Origin: Polyangia bacterium
GTDB taxonomy: Bacteria > Myxococcota_A > Polyangia > Fen-1088
DNA: 64,000 nucleotides
Reading direction: 5' to 3'
NCBI GenBank assembly: GCA_036268875.1
Contig: DATATI010000034.1
Span: forward strand, 89,875 to 153,874
Part shown: positions 60,030 through 64,000 of the stretch, in pieces
Layout of the letters: the number at the start of each line of letters is the position of its first letter
Numbering within the stretch: the stretch's first letter is position 1
Translations under genes and position numbers: made by a program
The notes under the pieces: model-generated
What the model was told of the DNA's origin: nothing
Seen by the model: the letters and a program-made list of their open reading frames with translations, nothing else
The model's database searches: none

Positions 60030-61127
60030 TCATTCGGCGCTCAAAGTCGTTGCCCCGTGGCGTCGCCGATAACGAATCGATGACCACAGCGACAGGGCGA
60101 TCGAGCCGGCGCCCACCAGGCCGGTGACCGCCTCCGGAACATCGATTATGGTCGAGACGAGCATCAGCAGCGCCAGCGCGCCGACGGCGTAGAAAGCGCC
60201 GTGCTCGAGGTAGCGATAGGCGTCCAGCGTCCCCTCGTCGACCAGCATGATGGTCAGGCTCCGAACGAACATCGCCCCGATGCCAAGGCCGATGGCGATC
60301 ATGAAGAGGTTGTTGGTCAGGGCGAAGGCGCCGATCACACCGTCGAAGCTGAAGCTGGCGTCCAGCACGTTGAGATAGAGAAAGCCGGCCAGCCCGGCCC
60401 GCTGCAGGTTCGCCGCCTGGGCGCCCTCCTCGCCCTGCTCCATGGCCGAGCCGACGGCGTCGACGGCGATGAAGGTGATGAGCCCCCAGATGCCGGCGCT
60501 GAGCAGCGGGCGCGAAACGGCCTGGGGCACCACGCCGGAAAAAACGTAGATGGCGATCAGCATCAGCGCGATCTCGATGGCTTCGAAACGCCCCAGCCAG
60601 GCCAGGCGGCTTTCCAGGGGTGCGATCCAGTGGACGCTCTTGTTGGCGTCGAAGAAGAACTTCAGCGACACCATGCCCAGGAAAGAGCCGCCGAACGCCT
60701 GCAACGGCACGTGCGCCTCGCTCAGCACGCGCGCGTAATCGGCGGGCTGGAAGGTGGCCAAACGAACGGCTTCAATGGGGCCGATTCGCGCCACGACGCT
60801 GACCACCACCAGCGGGAAAACAAAGCGCATCCCGAAGACGGCGATCGCCATGCCCCAGGTCAGAAAGCGCCGCCGCCACAGCGGCGAGGTGTGCTTCAAG
60901 ACCGTGGCGTTGACGACCGCGTTGTCGAACGACAGCGAGACCTCGAGGACGCTGAGCACCGCCACCAGGAACACCGTGCGGGCGGCGCCGGCGAACGTGC
61001 GGTGGTAGTAAAATCCCACCGCCGCGCCCAGCAGCAGCCCCACCGCCGTGACGACGATGGAGCCCTTGAAGTAACGAAATCGTCCAGGCGAGGGCATGGT
61101 CGCGGACGAGAGCCCTCCTGCGCTCAT
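60030..61127 (-). CDS. DUF475 (TerC-like) integral membrane protein
   Basis: 365 residues, about nine hydrophobic segments. Two related motifs, SVLEVSLSFDNAVVNATVL (about 58) and LDASFSFDGVIGAFALTNN (about 255), each with acidic residues in the membrane, are the hallmark of DUF475, which is related to TerC metal-linked membrane proteins. Function is not settled; metal ion export or homeostasis is suggested by the family. The ATG follows immediately after the lipoprotein stop (TAG-ATG), so the two are co-translated. Confidence 0.85.
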   Translation of the reverse strand: MSAGGLSSATMPSPGRFRYFKGSIVVTAVGLLLGAAVGFYYHRTFAGAARTVFLVAVLSVLEVSLSFDNAVVNATVLKHTSPLWRRRFLTWGMAIAVFGMRFVFPLVVVSVVARIGPIEAVRLATFQPADYARVLSEAHVPLQAFGGSFLGMVSLKFFFDANKSVHWIAPLESRLAWLGRFEAIEIALMLIAIYVFSGVVPQAVSRPLLSAGIWGLITFIAVDAVGSAMEQGEEGAQAANLQRAGLAGFLYLNVLDASFSFDGVIGAFALTNNLFMIAIGLGIGAMFVRSLTIMLVDEGTLDAYRYLEHGAFYAVGALALLMLVSTIIDVPEAVTGLVGAGSIALSLWSSIRYRRRHGATTLSAE

Positions 61128-61988
61128 CTACTGCTGCATCGTCGTCGGCGACTGCATTGTATCGGGTTGCTTCGCCAGGCTCATCGTGCGCAGCCCAGTC
61201 TTGCCGAACAGGTACGAACCGTTCGCCCCGGTCAGCTCGATGTGATCGCCGCGATTGCAGTACGTCACCTGTTGCGGGTAGTTGTTGTTCAGCAGGATCT
61301 GCAGCGTTGGGCTGCCCGGCTCCTGGCTGAAGATCCCGGCCGGTCCCGAGGTGGCCGTAACATCGAAGGTGCACTGACAGCCCCCTGACTCGATCTTGCT
61401 GTCGGTGCACGCCGCGTTCTGATACGCCCCTTCTCCCGTGCCGGCGGCGTGCACCACCGTCGTCAGCTGGTCACAAAGCCTCGCCGGACCACCGTCGGGA
61501 TTGTTCACCGGATCCGCCGGCCGACTGTTGTCCATGGCCGCAAAGGCGCGCATGCAGTAGGCGGGAAAGTCGAGAGTGTAGTGCCCGATCTGTGTCAGCC
61601 CGGCGCTGAAGGTGAGGTCAGGCTTAAAGGTGACCGACGCTACGCCAATGTGCGGGTCATCGTAGTAAAAGTCTGGGTCGTGCACGCTGAGCATGGTCCC
61701 ACCGTTGGTAACCAGCGAGTCGCACCAGTCGGACAGCGCCGGATCAAGCGGCGGCTGCCGCTGCACGGGAACCATGCCGCCGTTTACCCGCGGGTCGGCG
61801 GGAGGGACATAGATATCCTCCGAGCAAGAGGGATGACTCGAGTCGAGTATATAGGTGCCCTTGGGAAGGTCACCGCCACAAGAATCCAAGGCCGGGCAGT
61901 GCGGCTTCTGCATGAACTGATCGCAGCCCGAAGTCATCACGGTCAAGAACACGGAGCAGGCAACAATTGTGAACGTCGGTTTCAACAT
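61128..61988 (-). CDS. Hypothetical lipoprotein
   Basis: 286 residues from ATG 61988, preceded by GGGGGAGGA. Signal peptide with lipobox MTSGC (about Cys23). The mature part has about a dozen Cys in several pairs (CPALDSCGG, CSED, GGCQCTFD) and a C-terminal beta-rich segment. No catalytic motif seen. It lies 20 bases after the outer-membrane protein gene and abuts the DUF475 gene, so the three probably form one envelope system; function unknown. Confidence 0.75.
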   Translation of the reverse strand: MLKPTFTIVACSVFLTVMTSGCDQFMQKPHCPALDSCGGDLPKGTYILDSSHPSCSEDIYVPPADPRVNGGMVPVQRQPPLDPALSDWCDSLVTNGGTMLSVHDPDFYYDDPHIGVASVTFKPDLTFSAGLTQIGHYTLDFPAYCMRAFAAMDNSRPADPVNNPDGGPARLCDQLTTVVHAAGTGEGAYQNAACTDSKIESGGCQCTFDVTATSGPAGIFSQEPGSPTLQILLNNNYPQQVTYCNRGDHIELTGANGSYLFGKTGLRTMSLAKQPDTMQSPTTMQQ

Positions 61989-62008
61989 GTGTTTGTCCTC
62001 CCCCCGTA

Positions 62009-63583
62009 TCAAAAGAAAAATGCCATGCTCAGCTGCCCGCGGTTGTTGCGCGCCGTCTGCGCCATGCCGCCGGTGCCCGGCTGGGTCGGCTGAATCGGCT
62101 CGCCCGTATACGTGGGCTCCGGCGAGCTCACGTCGCCGAACGTCTGCTTCACGGTCTGGAAGGAGAGGCCCAGGACCACCGCGGGCGTAACCTCCATCTC
62201 GATGTTCGCGTCGATATATTCCATCTTGGTGAAGATGGCGGCGAAGCTGTCCATCGGGGTCAGCGTCTTGATGTTGTCCGACCAGACGCGCGAGTAGATC
62301 CCCGTCACCCAGATGCGATTGGTCTCCATCGGCAGGTAGTACTGCAAACCGCCGACGAAGGCACGCCAGTTGATGGTCTTGAGACTGTACGTGCGATCAA
62401 AGGTTACGAGACCAGGGTCCACGTTCGCGGGATATGCCGGCGCCGGCGTCGTCAAGCCGACGTTCACGACCACCGGAAACCGCGACCCGCCGTCCATGCC
62501 GCTGTACATGTCGGCGATGCCGGTGCCGATGCTGAACTCGCCGGTGAGCGTCAGCGCGTTGCTGCGGTCATATTCCGCTCTGGCCGGGATGACCGGCAGC
62601 AGGATCGACGCCGCCGCGCCGTACCCATTGGCCGTCACCGCCTCCGACCCAGGGCTGGGGCGGAAGGCCGGCACCTCGAAGTGGCGATACATCCCCGAAA
62701 CGCCGATCGACAGCGGCACCAGGTACGGGCTGCCGAAGCCGGACCCAGACCAACCTTTCCAACCTTTGTAGGCGAACTTGATCCCCGCCTGCCCCTCGGG
62801 AATGCCGGAGTCGCGTTGCGCCGGCTCCACGGCCGCCGCCGCGATCACCAGCTCGTAGTTGCCGTCGTCGGAGCGCAGTTTTTCTTCCAGACGAAGCTGC
62901 GGGTTGCGGTGGTAAATCTGCCCCGGCACGCCCAGGTAGGCGACGGTCGCCGGATAGAAATAACCACCCCACCCGAACAGGTCCTGCGTCTGGCCGGCGA
63001 TGACGTCAATGACATACGTCTCCAGCTTCAGATACGCCTGCCGCATGCGCACCGGCCCGTAGATGATGACGTCGCTGCGCTTGGCGTCCGTGGGCGTCAG
63101 CCCGAAGAAATCGAACTCGATCAGGCCGGACGTGCGCATGCCCTTCAGCTTGGGCGTGATGTCCGGGAACGAAGGGGCGAGGAACTGCAGGCCGACGCGC
63201 GAATCACGCGCGGTCAACGTGGTCCGGCGGTGGTCGCCCTTGTACGTCCCGACGCGCTGGATCATGTTCCCCCCGACATTGCTGTCGAGCGACTGCGTCG
63301 AGTCTTCGGTCATGTCCAGCTTGGCGAAACCGAAAGGTTGGATCGACCAGTCCTCGCGCGCGCCATAGGTGGGCACGCGCTGGGGCTGCGCCGGGATCAG
63401 CTGATCCTGCGGCACTTCCCAGGCCGACTGATCGTGCACGACCTCCGGCACGTCCTCGCCCTTCTTTTCCTCTTCGTCGGGCTTCTTGTCGGGCTTCTTG
63501 TCGGCGGCCAGCGCGGCCACCGAAACGTGCGTCACCGCCAGGGCGATGGCGATCGAAAAAGACCCAAGCGTCCGATATCTCAT
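62009..63583 (-). CDS. Outer-membrane beta-barrel (porin-like) protein
   Basis: 524 residues. Signal peptide (about 1-27, ending AALAA), then a highly charged Lys/Asp/Glu stretch (DKKPDKKPDEEEKK), then alternating beta-strand-like sequence (SIQPFGFAKLDM, DSRVGLQFLAP, RQAYLKLETYVIDVIAGQT) ending in QLSMAFFF with the terminal Phe typical of outer-membrane barrels. LIEFDFFG and the DLFGWGGYFYP region resemble phosphate-selective or DcaP-like porins. A GGAGGG site precedes the ATG. First gene of the barrel/lipoprotein/DUF475 operon. Confidence 0.78.
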   Translation of the reverse strand: MRYRTLGSFSIAIALAVTHVSVAALAADKKPDKKPDEEEKKGEDVPEVVHDQSAWEVPQDQLIPAQPQRVPTYGAREDWSIQPFGFAKLDMTEDSTQSLDSNVGGNMIQRVGTYKGDHRRTTLTARDSRVGLQFLAPSFPDITPKLKGMRTSGLIEFDFFGLTPTDAKRSDVIIYGPVRMRQAYLKLETYVIDVIAGQTQDLFGWGGYFYPATVAYLGVPGQIYHRNPQLRLEEKLRSDDGNYELVIAAAAVEPAQRDSGIPEGQAGIKFAYKGWKGWSGSGFGSPYLVPLSIGVSGMYRHFEVPAFRPSPGSEAVTANGYGAAASILLPVIPARAEYDRSNALTLTGEFSIGTGIADMYSGMDGGSRFPVVVNVGLTTPAPAYPANVDPGLVTFDRTYSLKTINWRAFVGGLQYYLPMETNRIWVTGIYSRVWSDNIKTLTPMDSFAAIFTKMEYIDANIEMEVTPAVVLGLSFQTVKQTFGDVSSPEPTYTGEPIQPTQPGTGGMAQTARNNRGQLSMAFFF

Positions 63584-63607
63584 CGGCCCTCCGTCACGCG
63601 CTCATGG

Positions 63608-63632
63608 GTGTCCATCGGGTGGCGACGGACAC
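63608..63632. promoter_or_regulatory. Imperfect inverted repeat upstream of the barrel gene
   Basis: GTGTCC and GGACAC (63608-63613, 63627-63632), extended inward by TCG/CGA past one mismatch, centred about 37 bases before the barrel-protein start. Could be an operator or a leader hairpin. Confidence 0.35.
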
Positions 63633-63677
63633 TATCCTCAGCGGCCTAGACGGTCAACCAGTTCCACGCCCTTTTGG

Positions 63678-64000
63678 CTAGAGATCGCGGTGTTTGAAGG
63701 CACGACCACCAGCGCCATAGTTCGCTGTCTGTTGACCGTTGCCGCGCAGCAGCCACTTATAGGTCAAGAGCCCTTCGACACCGACGGGACCGCGGGCGTG
63801 CAATTTATCGGTGCTGATTCCCACCTCCGCGCCCAAACCATAACGATAGCCATCAGCAAAACGGTTGCTGGCATTGTGAAAGACGCTGGCCGCGTCGACC
63901 GCGCGCAGGAATGTCTCTGCCGCTGAATGGTCCTGTGTAACGATCGACTCTGTGTGCCGCGAACCGTGGGTGGCGATGTGCGCCAGCGCCTGGTCGAGAC
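63678..64000 (-). CDS. proA: Gamma-glutamyl phosphate reductase ProA, C-terminal part (cut by the window edge)
   Basis: The last about 107 residues of ProA read on the minus strand: [59 protein letters not shown], then the stop at 63678. ProA reduces glutamyl-5-phosphate with NADPH in proline synthesis. The N-terminus, including the catalytic Cys, lies outside the window. The envelope operon starts 94 bases downstream on the same strand. Confidence 0.93.
   Translation of the reverse strand, partial: LDQALAHIATHGSRHTESIVTQDHSAAETFLRAVDAASVFHNASNRFADGYRYGLGAEVGISTDKLHARGPVGVEGLLTYKWLLRGNGQQTANYGAGGRAFKHRDL

Overview
The window is GC-rich DNA (roughly two thirds G+C by eye) with dense, overlapping genes. 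It probably comes from the chromosome of a Gram-negative delta-type proteobacterium, most likely a Myxococcota/Polyangia-like lineage. This rests on a meso-diaminopimelate type MurE, an outer-membrane barrel protein ending in Phe, lipoproteins with Gly/Thr/Ser-rich or Cys-rich stalks, and paired TPR/PEGA-like periplasmic proteins. The taxonomic call is inference; no rRNA is present.

Layout. (1) 0.2-1.0 kb: a Fic-fold gene with a destroyed active site, transcribed away from (2) 1.3-18.7 kb: a division and cell wall (dcw) cluster, rsmH-ftsL-ftsI-murE-murF-mraY-murD-ftsW-murG-murC-ftsQ-ftsA-[71-aa gene]-ftsZ, mostly with stop/start overlaps. mraZ, murB and ddl are absent from their usual places. 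(3) 18.7-19.9 kb: a frameshifted Uma2-family remnant, a small receiver-like protein and the SRP RNA gene. (4) 19.9-46.1 kb: a surface-glycan locus. It holds FkbM methyltransferase and PhyH-like oxygenase genes; a nonulosonic (pseudaminic-type) acid core (PseB, an RmlD-like reductase, PseI, PseG and an SpsF-type cytidylyltransferase); several multidomain fusions (AAC(3)-FkbH, MaoC-SDR-ACP, SpsF-dead class III aminotransferase, CgeB-methyltransferase); a DUF4910 protein; a second NDP-sugar branch (epimerase plus DegT aminotransferase); and at least five glycosyltransferase or methyltransferase genes. (5) 46.4-49.5 kb: two tandem tRNA-Ser genes, a PfkB sugar kinase and a POT peptide transporter. 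(6) 49.9-55.5 kb: a duplicated esterase-lipoprotein/TPR-protein module whose second TPR copy is decaying. (7) 55.5-56.8 kb: a candidate toxin-immunity pair (HExxH metalloprotease and a 73-aa partner) and a lipoprotein remnant. (8) 56.8-59.8 kb: a TRAP transporter operon. (9) 60.0-63.6 kb: an outer-membrane barrel protein/lipoprotein/DUF475 operon, then the 3' end of proA at the window edge.

How the genes work together. The dcw cluster is one co-directional unit making lipid-linked peptidoglycan precursor (MurC-F, MraY, MurG) and the division machine (FtsL, FtsI, FtsW, FtsQ, FtsA, FtsZ). In the glycan locus, PseB starts from UDP-GlcNAc, PseG removes UDP, PseI condenses with phosphoenolpyruvate, and the SpsF domain can activate the product with CMP. 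The AAC(3)-FkbH and MaoC-SDR-ACP proteins, overlapping by four bases directly downstream of PseG, look like a dedicated carrier-protein route that builds and transfers an unusual acyl group, perhaps glyceryl or hydroxyacyl, onto an amino sugar. That proposal is the most interesting hypothesis here. The HELVH toxin/immunity pair is the second most interesting.

Limits. All family calls come from reading motifs by eye, without searches. Start codons are inferred from ribosome binding sites and overlaps. Frameshifts may be sequencing errors.
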